Below, in pieces: positions 23,776-33,550 of a DNA stretch of 64,000 nucleotides. The notes under the pieces were generated by a model that was not told the DNA's origin, searched no databases, and worked only from the letters and a program-made list of their open reading frames with translations. Source of the DNA: Talinum fruticosum. Taxonomy: Eukaryota; Streptophyta; Magnoliopsida; Caryophyllales; Talinaceae. Each line of letters begins with the position of its first letter. Position 1 is the first letter of the stretch. Both the position numbers and the translations under genes were made by a program. Location: positions 744,001-808,000 of the forward strand of contig JAITYX010000041.1 of assembly GCA_021018815.1 (NCBI GenBank), written 5' to 3'.

Positions 23776-24310
23776 TTGACTTCTAGCTGCCCGGATATAA
23801 TGTTCGGTGTATGTTTATGTGCAAGATTCCAAGCTAATCCAAAAGAATCACATCTCATTGCGGTGAAGAGAATATTCAGATATCTTGCAGGGACTCGGAA
23901 CTTAGGTCTATGGTACTCAAGAGACTCGGAACCGACCCTCACTGGATACTCGGATGCGGATTATCGCTGGATATAAAGTTGATAGAAAAAGCACATCAGG
24001 AGCGTGCCAATTTTGGGTCAATCCTTAATATCCTGGCACTCAAAGAAGCAAAACTCAGTAACTCTATCAACTGCGAAGCTAAGTATATTGCAGCATGGAG
24101 CATGCTCGTGCTCATTCTAGACTCGAGTGTCTTAAAGCTTCGATCGTATCTTCATATTCATTCCGAGTTCATACCTTTCGACCCTATTGTAGACTTAAAA
24201 TCCGCTTCGTCTATTCTTTGATCAAAAGAGTTTGATTTTTAAAGAAAAATCTTTCATCACCCTATTCACCCCCTCTAGGGTAACTTAGCCTCTCCTTGAG
24301 AAAACCTTCA
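23776..24310 (+). mobile_element. Copia/SIRE-like fragment: end of reverse transcriptase/RNase H joined to a truncated LTR
   Basis: From 23780 the plus strand encodes PDIMFGVCLCARFQANPKES, RIFRYLAGTRNLGLWYS and GYSDADY, the C-terminal RT and RNase H start of SIRE-type Copia elements, then, after a frameshift, the S-x-AEY-like region near 24080 (AKYIAAW). At about 24116 it passes abruptly into the middle of a SIRE-like LTR that ends ACCTTCA at 24310 (same terminus as 734-2311). The RNase H C-terminus and LTR 5' half have been deleted. Right flank AAAGC resumes L-LTR copy 2. Confidence 0.7.
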
Positions 24311-25388
24311 AAAGCGATAAAAAGTATAAAAATAAAGAACCATTTGAAGGTTGGATGGATGCCCTCGGGTTGTCCCACCTATTGATTTGGATCTCTACAC
24401 TTGATCTCTTGATGCGATGACGGTGACTCAAGGCAAAGGGTTTTTTTATGAGTTTTGTGAGAGTAAGTTTGTGAGGAATAGGAAACATCAATCGAATGAA
24501 TGCCAAAAGATTGGAATAACTGAATATTCATTAGCTCTTAGTAAGTATTCAGCGACGAAGTTTATGAAAATGAATGTTTGAAGTTACTTTTCAGCAGAGT
24601 AACGTTTAAGGGAATAGGCCGTCTGGTTAGCTTTCTATAGCATAATACACAAGAGAAAGCCATGCTGAAATGAGAGACAAGCTCTCGATTTATAGGGCGA
24701 GACCTAGGTCACAAATGACATAGGGTTTGCCTTTGGTTAGCCATTCAAGTCGAGCGTAAATGGCAATAAAAATCGGACCAAAATCGAAGAGATAAGATCG
24801 AATAGAACTGGATAGGATCCTGGTCGAGGCGTCGGCATCCCGGGGATACCTACGGTTTCGTGCCATAGCGTGCTAAAAATGGAGTCTCCAAGCCAAAAAA
24901 CACGACGTTTCACTTAAAGAATGCAGGTAGGAGGCGCTGGCCATACGACGTCGTCTTGAGAGAGGAAGCTCCTAGTCTCTCGGCGGATTATCTTGGAGCT
25001 TAAACGCAACACTTTGATGCTTGTGATCATGAAATGCAACGTTTAACGCCATCTTGTGGTCTTCGACTTCGTGTCCGATTGGACAAAAGTGAAATGAAGG
25101 ATTCTTAGCCCGAAATTCCCTATACGCGGCACCGGACTCCCGTTATCTCTGGAGGCTTGGCCTAGTCTTGGACCGTCCAAAAGAAAAAGGGATTTTTGGA
25201 CCGACCTAAGGCAAAAGGCTATTATTTGGTGTCGGGGGTTCTTTATGGTTTATTAGCTTCCGTCGTACCAATATGATACGATCCGTGATCCAAATCCTTA
25301 AACAGGACTCGGGATTTCATCATTAGGCCAAAAAATAAATTACGGAACTAAAGGAGATAAGGGACGACACTTTTTAGGTGTTTACGGT

Positions 25389-26010
25389 AGCAAGTATAGT
25401 ATCGGTTCCGAAAAAGGACGACGAGTTTGGATGTGCGTTGACTTCGGAGAACCGAATAGAGCAAGTCCCAAAGATGATTTCCCGCAGCTCTATATCGGCA
25501 TCCTTGTAGATAATATAACGAGTCACACTTTGGTTTCATTCATAGATGACTATGCCGGTACAATCAGGTGAAGATGGCTGCAGAGAACATGGAGAAGACG
25601 ACTTTCATCACTCAATGGGGACGTATTGTTACGTGAAAAGGCCATTTACACTCAAGAGCGCCAACGCGACATACCGTGAGGACAACTATAACATTATTGC
25701 GCTTTAACCCTCAAAAGTGTGCCTTCGGGGTGACTTCAGGAAAGCTATTAGGTTATCTTGTCGAGCTCGAGAGGAATTGAAGTTGATCCATCCAACATCA
25801 AAGCTATTCGAGAAATTCCGTTGTCGAAAACGAAAATGGGATACGGGGTTTGTGGACCCATTTTTAAGAAGTTTAAGAAAGGAATTGAGCCCATTTAGGA
25901 TATCAAGTGCCAACAAGCATTCGAGAAGATTAAGGAATATCTAGCTAACCCTCCAAGTGCTAGTTCCACCCCAATCGTGGAAACCTTTACTACGTACCTC
26001 ACCACGACAG
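25389..26010 (+). pseudogene. Tat copy A reverse transcriptase, C-terminal part with YVDD deleted
   Basis: Continues the RT after the L LTR. Homology to B 46510-47270 is clear, but at about 25700 the sequence jumps from the segment equal to B 46823 to that equal to B 46942, removing the region that contains the catalytic YVDD in B. The short shared GC at the joint suggests a microhomology deletion. The copy therefore cannot polymerise. Confidence 0.7.
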
Positions 26011-26330
26011 AGACAACTATGGGAGCCATGCTAGCTCAATGAGAATGGAAAAAGAGCACGTGATATATTATCTAAGCAAGAAATTCTTAGATTATGAGAC
26101 TAGATACACGCCATTGGAGAAGACATCACTAGCATTAGTTTGGGCTACCAAGAAGCTCAAACACTACATGTTAGCCCACACGGTACATGTGGTAGCACTT
26201 CGGATCCTATTAAGTATATACTTGAGCAATCAACCATCAGCAGCAAGATAGCAAGATGGACTATCATGTCTGTCGAATTCGAGCTCAAGTATGTCCCTCA
26301 AAAGCGATCAAAGGAAGGATAGTGTCGAAT
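26010..26330 (+). pseudogene. Tat copy A RNase H (retroviral type)
   Basis: The frame at 26039-26322 shows YYLSKKFLDYETRYTPLEK, then ALVWATKKLKHYMLAHTV and, after a frame change, PIKYILEQSTISSKIARW and ELKYVPQK, the usual gypsy RNase H order. It follows RT directly and precedes the second RNase H. Frameshifts at about 26205 and 26300. Confidence 0.8.
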
Positions 26331-26339
26331 TCTTAGTCG

Positions 26340-26800
26340 ATCTACCTATAACTAAATCGCAACTCGAACACCTTGACTTTTCGGACCAAGATATTTTACA
26401 AGTAGAGGTGGACGTTTGGACAATGTATTTCGACGACGCTTCTAATCGAAGGGCTTCGAGTAGGGATTCTTCTAGACTTTACTGGTCACCAACAACGCCG
26501 CAGAGTACAAGGCTTGTATCACCTGGGCTTGAAGTCTGCTGTATAGATCGGGGTCAAGAACATTACGGTCCGATCCGATCATTAATTAGATTTCGCAAAA
26601 TGGAAGGCACGTAGTAAAGCCTTGGCATTCTACCAAGCATATTTGATAGAACTATCAAAACATTTCAAGAACATTTCTTTCACCTACCTTCCTAGGGATG
26701 ACAACCAATTCGTAGATGCATTAGCTAAGTTAGCATCCATGATTAATATCCCTAACGACATTCATTCAATGCCCATTCATATTGAGCGACAGATGTCATC
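26340..26800 (+). pseudogene. Tat copy A second RNase H (archaeal-type, clade-diagnostic)
   Basis: MYFDDASNRR at about 26424-26450 gives the first catalytic Asp box. EYKACITGLEVCC-like sequence follows near 26490-26540, and SFTYLPRDDNQFVDALAKLA at about 26680-26735 gives the C-terminal box with the conserved D-N-x-x-A-D-x-L-A pattern. Order after the first RNase H and before integrase places the element in the Tat clade. Frameshifted near 26610. Confidence 0.8.
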
Positions 26801-26989
26801 CAGACGCACGTCTACATGTTGGAAGTGTCTAATATCGACCAAATCAGTTGGTATCATGACATTTATCAGTATTTGGATTAGCAAGAATACCCCTTGGACT
26901 CCGGACCTAGAGCCCAATGAGGTATCGGGATGTTGGCTGCCCAATTCTTCATTAATCAAGGGCAATTGTACAAGAAAATCAACACTCGG

Positions 26990-27397
26990 GATTAGCTTAC
27001 TTTGTGTCAACCAACATGAAGCATTGCGCATCATGAATGTGATTCATAGTAGGGAGTATGGAACGAGAAGATGTTGGTTCGTAAGATTCGGAGACTTGGT
27101 TATTACTCGGTCGACTATGGTAGTAGATCGCCATGAGTTTGTTAGAAAGTGCCATAAGTGTCGGGTCTATGCAAATTTACAAGCACCAACCACTCTCATT
27201 TCTCACAACATTAGCATCCCTCCGACCATTGTCGATTTGGGGAATTGACATTATTGGTAAAATGACCCCTAAAGGAAAAGGTGGTCACGAGTTTGTGTTA
27301 GTAGCAATTGACTACTTCACCAAGTGGGTAGAAGCGACCTCTTATGTAACTTTAACGTCAAAGCAAGTAACTAAGTTTATTACCCGGTACATCATTT
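26990..27397 (+). pseudogene. Tat copy A integrase, N-terminal zinc domain and start of catalytic core
   Basis: H-x-x-H zinc-binding region with CHKC at about 27148-27160, then WGIDIIGKM (first catalytic Asp, about 27235-27262) and VLVAIDYFTKWVEA. Cut at 27397 by the CACTA-like element; the core resumes at 28797. A frameshift lies near 27220. Confidence 0.8.
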
Positions 27398-28793
27398 CAC
27401 TACTACAAAAACGCTATATAGCGACTGAAACTAGCAACGGAATTGAGTCCGTCGCTAACTAGCAATGCAAACAATGACGGAATCGACATGTGTCGATAAA
27501 ACTTGATTAGCGATGGAATTAGCGACGGACATAACGACGGAAAATGGAAAAATTAGCGACGGATTTTTGAAAAAAAAGTTTAAATTAATTTTTTTATAAT
27601 TAGCGACTGAATCAATCCGTCGCTAAATGTAATTTTTAATTTTTTTAATTAGCTACTGAATAGTCCGTCGCTAATTCCGTCGCTAATTCAAAATTTATAG
27701 AATCTTCAATTTGCCGCCTACTTTAATTTGAAAAATATAAAAATTTTGAAATTTGCATTAGCGACGAAAAATTCCGTCGCTAATCCTAATTTTCAAATTT
27801 AAATTTGCCGCCTATTTCATTTTTCAAATTTAAAAAATTTTTAATTTTTTAGTTGGCGACGGACGGTTCCGATCACTAAATTAAAATTTGAAAAATTTTA
27901 CGTTGGCGGACTATTAAATTTTCAAATGTGTTGAAAATTTAAAATTTTTAATTAGCGACGGACTAATTCCGTCGCTAATTAAATTTTTAAGTAGCGACGG
28001 ATTAAGTTCGTCGCTAATCCGTCGCTATTTTCGATATAAAATCCGAACTTCAACGAGACTCGGCAAACATAAGGACAAATAGAAGTGAGAATGTGAGAGA
28101 GCGAGAGGAGAGGCGAATCGATCGCTCGCCGCCGCCGTTCGTCGCCCGCCTCCGCCACCGCCACCGCCGTTCGCCGCCCGCCTCCGCCATCGCCGTACAC
28201 GTCACCAACTAACCACCTTTAACCTCTTGTAGGTATGCTTTCTCGATCCTCCCTCATTGTTGGTTGTATTTATAATTTACTTTGTTTACTATAAAATTTC
28301 ACATTTTAGAGGATTTGATATAACTTATTTTGATAGGCATGGTTGAAATGAGGTAGAAGATGAAGATAATGAGAAAGGGGAAGAAGAAGAGTAAAAGGAA
28401 GATGAAGAACATAACTTGTGTTTGTATAATTTACTTTGTTTACTCTTGTTTTTATTTTCAATTAGTTTTTATGGATGTTTGAAGTTGGATTATTTATGAT
28501 TTTTGTGTTTGTATATGATTTTTGTATTTGAATTAAAGTTGAATTTGATATTGTTATGTTACCGGATTATTTTCGATTTGTATTTAATTGTAGATTTTTG
28601 TATTAACCACTCAAAACTATACAAAATTGTAAATTTTTTAAAAAATTCGCTAAAAATCAGCGACAAAATTTGACAATTCCGTCGCTGATTTTTAGCGACG
28701 TGAAAATCAGCGACGGAAATTTTCCGTCGCTAATTTTGAAATTCCGTCGCTAAATAACGTTTTCCGTCGCTATATGACGTTTTTCTAGTAGTG
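27398..28793. mobile_element. Non-autonomous CACTA-like DNA transposon in the integrase of Tat copy A
   Basis: Ends are CACTACTACAAAAACG and, inverted, CGTTTTTCTAGTAGTG; both are followed inward by CTATATAGCGA/TCGCTATATGACG. Flanks are 3-bp TTT at 27395-27397 and 28794-28796. Copy B has the uninterrupted site with one TTT at 48748-48750. CACTA termini plus a 3-bp duplication define the superfamily. Many copies of TTAGCGACGG / CCGTCGCTAA in both orientations fill the first and last third, as expected of subterminal transposase-binding repeats. It has no transposase. Length 1396 bp. Confidence 0.9.
28035..28380 (+). promoter_or_regulatory. Possible captured promoter and 5' UTR with intron inside the CACTA-like element
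   Basis: The middle third differs in texture from the repeats around it: TATAAA at 28035-28040, a CGCC-rich leader-like stretch at 28110-28200, a donor AG|GTATGC at 28233, and an acceptor TGATAG at 28336 with an ATG three bases on. The frame after this ATG is only five codons. It resembles a host gene 5' end picked up by the transposon, without a coding region that I can identify. Confidence 0.35.
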
Positions 28794-28796
28794 TTT

Positions 28797-29490
28797 GCCG
28801 TTATGGGGTGCCTCACAAGTTAAGCGGTGACTATGGTAGTCATTGCAAGAAGGAAGTAGCAGATTTGTTGGATAAATACAAGATCAAGCACCATAAGTCT
28901 TCTCCCTATCGTCCTCGGACCAACGGAGCGATCGAGGCCGCCAATAAGAATATTCGTAAAATAGTGGAGAAGATGGCTATCAGCTATAATGATTGGTCCG
29001 ATAAGTTGCCCTTTGCTTTATGGGGCCATCAAACCTCCATTATGACTTTTATGGGAGCAACGCCTTACTCCCTAATTCATGCTATGGAAGGAGTCCTTCC
29101 AATAGAGATTGCAATTCCTTCGTTAAGAATCATCGGTGAGAGTCGATGCCTGGAAGCGAGTGGGCTAAGGCACGCTACAAAGAGTTAGTGTTGCTAGATA
29201 AAAGGTACCTCAACGCCTTACATAATGTCCAATTATACCAGGCACGTATATCGAGGGCATTTAATAAGAGAGTGAAGCCTTAAAATCTGCAAATTGGAGA
29301 CTTGGTCCTTAAGGAGATTAGAGCATCAATCCAAGATCCACGAGGAAAATTTAGGCCTCATTGGCAAGGTCCATTTGTGCTTAGTCGGATCATCGCAGGC
29401 GGAGTAGTGAAATTAACCGATTTGGATGGTGAAGAGATCTTTCGAGTATACAAATTTGGATCAACTTAAGAAATATTACATTTAGTACGA
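28797..29490 (+). pseudogene. Tat copy A integrase, rest of catalytic core and C-terminal domain
   Basis: KEVADLLDKYKIKHHKSSPY, then NGAIEAANKNIRKIVEKM (catalytic Glu) at about 28850-28980, LPFALWGHQTS, and further on the G-D-L-V-L-K-E chromatin-contact region at about 29298-29330. The second Asp box reads GDYGSH. Stop near 29189 and several frame changes. Matches B 48750-49390. Confidence 0.8.
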
Positions 29491-29937
29491 CCCTAGACGG
29501 TGGCCCAGGCTTGGCTCAACTAGGCCACGCCGTGGCAAGCGCCGTCCACCACCGGACAACGGTGAGCTGGCCGGGCCGAAATAATCCCCTTTAATTTTTA
29601 TCTCTGTAATTATTTATTTGGGTCATCCAACCCGATGGTCTCTTTATTTATTTATTTATGGATAGTTCAATTAGGTGGTCCAATTAGGTGGTCCAATTTA
29701 TTTATAGGTGAGTGATAAAATAAAATATTTAAAGTATAGTATAAAACTTACTTTTATTTAAAAGGTAAGCCCACTACTTACCCGAATACATAGCTAATAA
29801 AAGGGAAATAAAATAAGCACACTACGTATACCAAATAAATTGTTCTAAAGAAGCAAAACTAATCCTCCTATTCTTTTATTCCTTCCTAAAAACAAAATTC
29901 TATTCAAAAAGAACTAAGCCCTAGTCTATCTTTACTT
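29491..29937. other. Tat copy A spacer between integrase and antisense ORF
   Basis: Noncoding stretch conserved with copy B (49400-49890). Contains a duplicated AATTAGGTGGTCC near 29672-29694 and TTTATTTA runs. It is the shared 3' region of two convergent reading frames. Confidence 0.6.
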
Positions 29938-31493
29938 TCGGTCACTAGACTCGGCTCCATCATCTTGGGTACGCTTCTTCGACTTGTCAATCCAGCTCGC
30001 CCTCCTCTCTTCAACTTCCTTGGCCTCGCATTCTCTTCTATGAACACGTTTAGCTATCCGAGGGTTTGCTTCACGAATTTGGAGCGTTGTAGCAGCAGGG
30101 ACAACTTTTTGGGGATCCATCTCTCGAGATCTCAATGCCTTGTGCCGTTAGGGATCCACTTCTATTATCCATTTTAGATAATATGCAGATACGATGAGTA
30201 TTTGGATTGCTTGCAAGTTTCAACCACCTTGGCAGATTCATCTAGTATTTCGGCCACGACTTCGCTCGCTTAGACTTGCCAAATCCTTCAAAAAGTCGAA
30301 GGTAGTAGGCCGGATCCAATCCAAAAGGGAATCACCTGCTCTCTTCCTATTTGGACAACACACGATCGGGAAGTAATAAGCGCTGGTTTTAGGCCCGATA
30401 GGCGTACCGAAGGATACCTGTCCGGTATGTGTCATAAATCGGGACACTTTCCAAGTGCAGATGTACTATTCTTTGTCGTTACTATGATTCCTAAGGTATT
30501 CCTCCCACCAGGAAGTAGGGTGATCGACTACCATCTTTACCCATTTTCGCCGGCGTAAGTGTACCGCCAGTGCACGCATCGACATCTATAGGAGCTCGAA
30601 TCAATTACGGATGTTCCATCGGCCAAATTTTCTCACCATAGATAATAAAATATAAGTGTCTTGCATGGTCAAGATTCAACCTTTCTTTAAGGCCCAACGA
30701 GAGTAAAATAAAAAAATAGAAAAAAAGCGAAAATAGCGAAAGGAGCGAAAATTAGGGACTTTCAACGTGAACCGAGGCGCTTCAGCCTCGGCGGCGCCGG
30801 ACAACCACTGTGGCCGCCGCCGACATGTTCATACCGCTTGGTCTCGTCAGCCATTATTAACTTACTTGCAACAACATGGGGCTCCCAAGTGAAGTCTTCC
30901 TCCCGATTGGCCTCAATTCGGTCTAAGCCTATTATAGTTTCAACCACTACAACGGTGTCGTGGAATAATAATTCTCTAACCGCTCAACTAAGTTTAGTAA
31001 CAACGCTCGGCGCCATATCCCCGTGACCTCCTACCAACAGAAACCACCTATCCGGCAGGTGATAATAGGTCGTCATCTCGGGATAATGATAGCCTCAAAA
31101 AGCGTACATCCGACGATAGTGCTACATCGAGTTCATTAGATTCACTCGAATTCCAATAAGAATCCACCCTAGATTCCTATTGCTCAGTGTCGAGTAGAAA
31201 TTTATAGGTCTCACACAGATTTTCGGAAGATTTGGGAAGGACAGGTTTTGCACGCCGTTGGATGCCCAAGATAGCATCAAACTCTTCGAGCAAGAGACAC
31301 AATTCTTTATCTCCAAACCTCAAAATGTGGTGATGAGGGTCCCAGAGAGGCCGGAGCGAGGCCTTAAGATAGTCCAATAGACTTTCACTTGGCGAATATC
31401 GAATAAAGTATTAAGTCCATATTGTGACAAACCTACCCTGTCAGTATTTATCATCTCATGCATCCAATGAGATAAATCGCTCATGAAGTTCAT
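29938..31493 (-). pseudogene. Antisense ORF of Tat copy A (DUF7745-like)
   Basis: On the minus strand an ATG at 31493 opens a conserved reading region. Sections align with copy B: the segment with YGLNTLF (31430), LWDPHHHILRFGDKELCLLL (about 31345-31295), LLEEFDAILGIQ (31285), ETYKFLL (31200), a linker near 30900, RKRAGDSLLDWIRPTTFDFL (about 30340-30285) and a Lys/Arg/Glu-rich C-terminus ending near 29940. The W-[DN]-x-x-x-H-[VI]-F/L-x-F-G-x-x-E-L-C-P-x-x-E-E-F motif resembles the DUF7745 family that accompanies plant Tat elements. It is convergent to pol. Stops and frameshifts occur, and an intron-like AT-rich segment near 30650 may separate exons. Function unknown; no transposase signature. 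Confidence 0.6.
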
Positions 31494-31585
31494 TTTTTAG
31501 AAGGAAGCTAAAGGCACTGGGAAATTCTCTTTGATTTGAAGAAGAATAAGCAAAAGGCACAATTTCGGCCTTTAACACGGATCCA

Positions 31586-31593
31586 ATTTATAG
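31586..31593 (-). promoter_or_regulatory. TATA box upstream of antisense ORF A
   Basis: Minus-strand CTATAAAT about 93 bases before the ORF ATG at 31493. The homologous place in copy B also holds CTATAAAT (53119-53126), so it appears conserved. Confidence 0.5.
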
Positions 31594-31835
31594 TAGTTCT
31601 CCAAAACACCGGAGTCCTACTACACCGCAACCACCGCATTCGCAAGCACCCGGGTCTTCTTGGGTGGCAGGCGCCAGCCACTGACATAAACCGACCGGTT
31701 TGTTTTGCTTTCTTTTGGCCCGAACACTCCTTGGGCCATTATCCTTTTTTTTTCCTCAGCTTGTCTTCGTGCAAACCCGTTTATTTTTGGACCATGCACT
31801 TAAGAATTCCTATTTATATATTTATTATTTTCTTT

Positions 31836-31964
31836 TGGGGTGAATGGGGGCTAGTGCAAATTTTTTCGATTTGTCTTTGTAATTTTCCCTAAGATTTTTG
31901 TATCATATTTAATAAAAGAATACATTTTAAGAATAGAGTCTTTACAATCCATCTCATTAAATAC
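31836..31964 (+). other. 3' end of Tat copy A: G-rich tract and polyadenylation-like signal
   Basis: A G-rich tract (TGGGGTGAATGGGGGC) is followed by TGCAAATTTTTTCGATTTG, and then AATAAAAGAAT near 31910. The same order occurs in B at 53318-53400. This could be the polypurine tract followed by the first part of the element's own LTR, cut short by the L LTR at 31965. Confidence 0.4.
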
Positions 31965-33550
31965 TGTAGACCTCTAAAGAGTGTCATCCCTTATCTCATG
32001 TAATTCTATATTTTACTCGTTAGCCGATGATGAAATATCGAGTCCTGTTTGAGGATTTGGATCATGGACTCGCGTTTGACTCAGTGCGATGGAAGCCGAG
32101 TAAACCACAAAGAACCCTCGGAATCACATAAATAGCCTTTTGCCTTGGATCGATAAAAAAAAATCCTTTTTCTTTTGAACGGTCCAAGCCCGAGCCAAGC
32201 CTCACGAGACAACTGAGTCCAAGTGTTGTATATCGGGAAGTTCCAGTGCTCGGACATTTTACTTTTGTCTAATCGGACAAGGAGCCGAAGACCTCAAGAT
32301 GCCGTTAAAACGTTGCATTTCATGATCACAAGCATCAAAGTGCTGTGTTTAAGCTCCAAGACAGTCCACTCGAGATTAGGAGCTTTTCCTCTCAAATCGA
32401 TGTCGTGATCGGCGCCACTCACCGTGGATATTTTAAGTGAAACGCTGCGTTTTGGCTTGGAGAATCCCTCTTCAACACGCTAGGGCACGAAACCCTAGGC
32501 ATGCCCAGGTGGACGACGTCGTGGACCGGGTTCTATCCGGTTTTATCCTATTCTATCCGATTCAATCTTCTATTTTAATGGCTTGATTTTTTTTGCTTAG
32601 CTTTGGACGGCTAGCCGAGAATAACCTTAGGTCATTTATGGCCTAGGTCTCACCTTATAAATGGAGGTCCTTGGCTCTTATTCCCATGATGTCTTTTCCT
32701 ATGCGTAATGTTGCATAAACTTAATCGGAGTATTCATACCTTAACATTACTCGTTGAAAAGCATCCTCAAATACTCCTCTTTTGTACACATTACCGTTGA
32801 ATCCTTGCAAAGAGGTAAAGAATATTGAATTATTATGATCTCTCGGGCATTCATTCAACTCGATTTTTCCTATTCCTTACAGATTCACCTTTTCAAAACT
32901 CATAGAAGAGCCCTCTTTTCTTTGATTCGTAGCCATCACATCAAGAGATCCAATGTGAAGATCCATATTAGCAGGTGGGACAACTTGAGGGCAAAGATTC
33001 GGCCTTCGAATGGTTTACTTGTTTATTTTATGCTTTATTTATCACTTTTCGTATTGTGGATCAAAGTTGTATCGCATTTTAATTCATCGGGATGTAATTC
33101 TTTTATTTTCTCGCTTTTTCTTTTCTTTTCACTTTTACGTTCTTTACCGCTTTCTTTATCGCTTTCTTTTATTATGTTTGGTTGATTTAATTTTGCTTAG
33201 CATGTTGTTGTATGCTTGTGTTTTTCACATTATTTAGATTGACTACTCAAACTAGTAATAGCCGTTTCGGACGTGCGGAATGGAAGGGTTTATCCCGACG
33301 TTTTGTACCCTCGCCCCGAATCCAATTCTCGATTCAAAGACCGATGGAGTCAATTTTTTAGCCTTTTTCGGCCTTAGTTTTCCCATATTAAGATGGAGAG
33401 AGAAAACTTTATTTTTGTTTTTGTTAGTTTTTCTTTCCTAAAAACTAACCGGCGACTCCCTTCGGTTTATTTCTACTAAATCTACATCCCGACTATTTTT
33501 TGATCGAGTAGTAAAAAATTGAATTCTCGCATCTGTTAGCCGAGCCGAAC
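31965..33550 (+). mobile_element. L-family LTR (copy 3), plus orientation, 3' end displaced
   Basis: Begins TGTAGACCTCTAAAGAGTGTC and aligns through to copy 4 (57178-58560) and, inverted, to copies 1 and 2. It stops abruptly at 33550 where a chromovirus LTR begins. A 50-base piece equal to the L LTR 3' terminus appears at 36886-36936 after that chromovirus fragment, so the LTR was probably split by it with some loss. A CT-rich region at about 33110-33170 is a conserved family landmark. No coding sequence. Confidence 0.7.

Larger units (their letters stand above)
18344..25388 (-). mobile_element. L-family LTR (copy 2), minus orientation, inserted in the RT of Tat copy A
   Basis: The insertion is flanked by GGTAG at 18339-18343 and 25389-25393, and copy B has a single site there (46508-46512). 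Its right end reads GTAAACACCTAAAAAGTGTC on the minus strand and its left end resembles the 3' LTR end GGTTCCTAC. LTR sequence occupies 18344-19235 and 24311-25388; in between lie about 5 kb of other retroelement pieces (19236-24310). It is a solo LTR, later invaded. Confidence 0.75.
16080..31964 (+). mobile_element. Ty3/gypsy Tat-lineage retrotransposon, copy A (decayed, 5' truncated)
   Basis: Homology with copy B begins near 16080 (B position about 42770) and runs through protease, reverse transcriptase, RNase H, a second RNase H, integrase, and a convergent antisense ORF. The second RNase H between RNase H and integrase is the hallmark of the Tat clade. The element is interrupted at 18344-25388 (L LTR and its contents) and at 27398-28793 (CACTA-like element); both interruptions have target duplications and an intact empty site in copy B. 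Stops and frameshifts are scattered throughout, and part of the RT palm is deleted. The gag region is missing. A G-rich tract at about 31836-31851 near the 3' end is a candidate polypurine tract. Confidence 0.85.

Noticed and set aside
27400..28790. Regularly repeated TTAGCGACGG motifs resembling a CRISPR-like array
   Set aside because: Spacing is irregular, orientation is mixed, and this is a plant transposon with TIRs and a target duplication; they are subterminal repeats.
31836..31851. Polypurine tract of the L LTR at 31965
   Set aside because: It is more than 100 bases from the L LTR start and in copy B is not followed by L at all, so it cannot be assigned to L with confidence.
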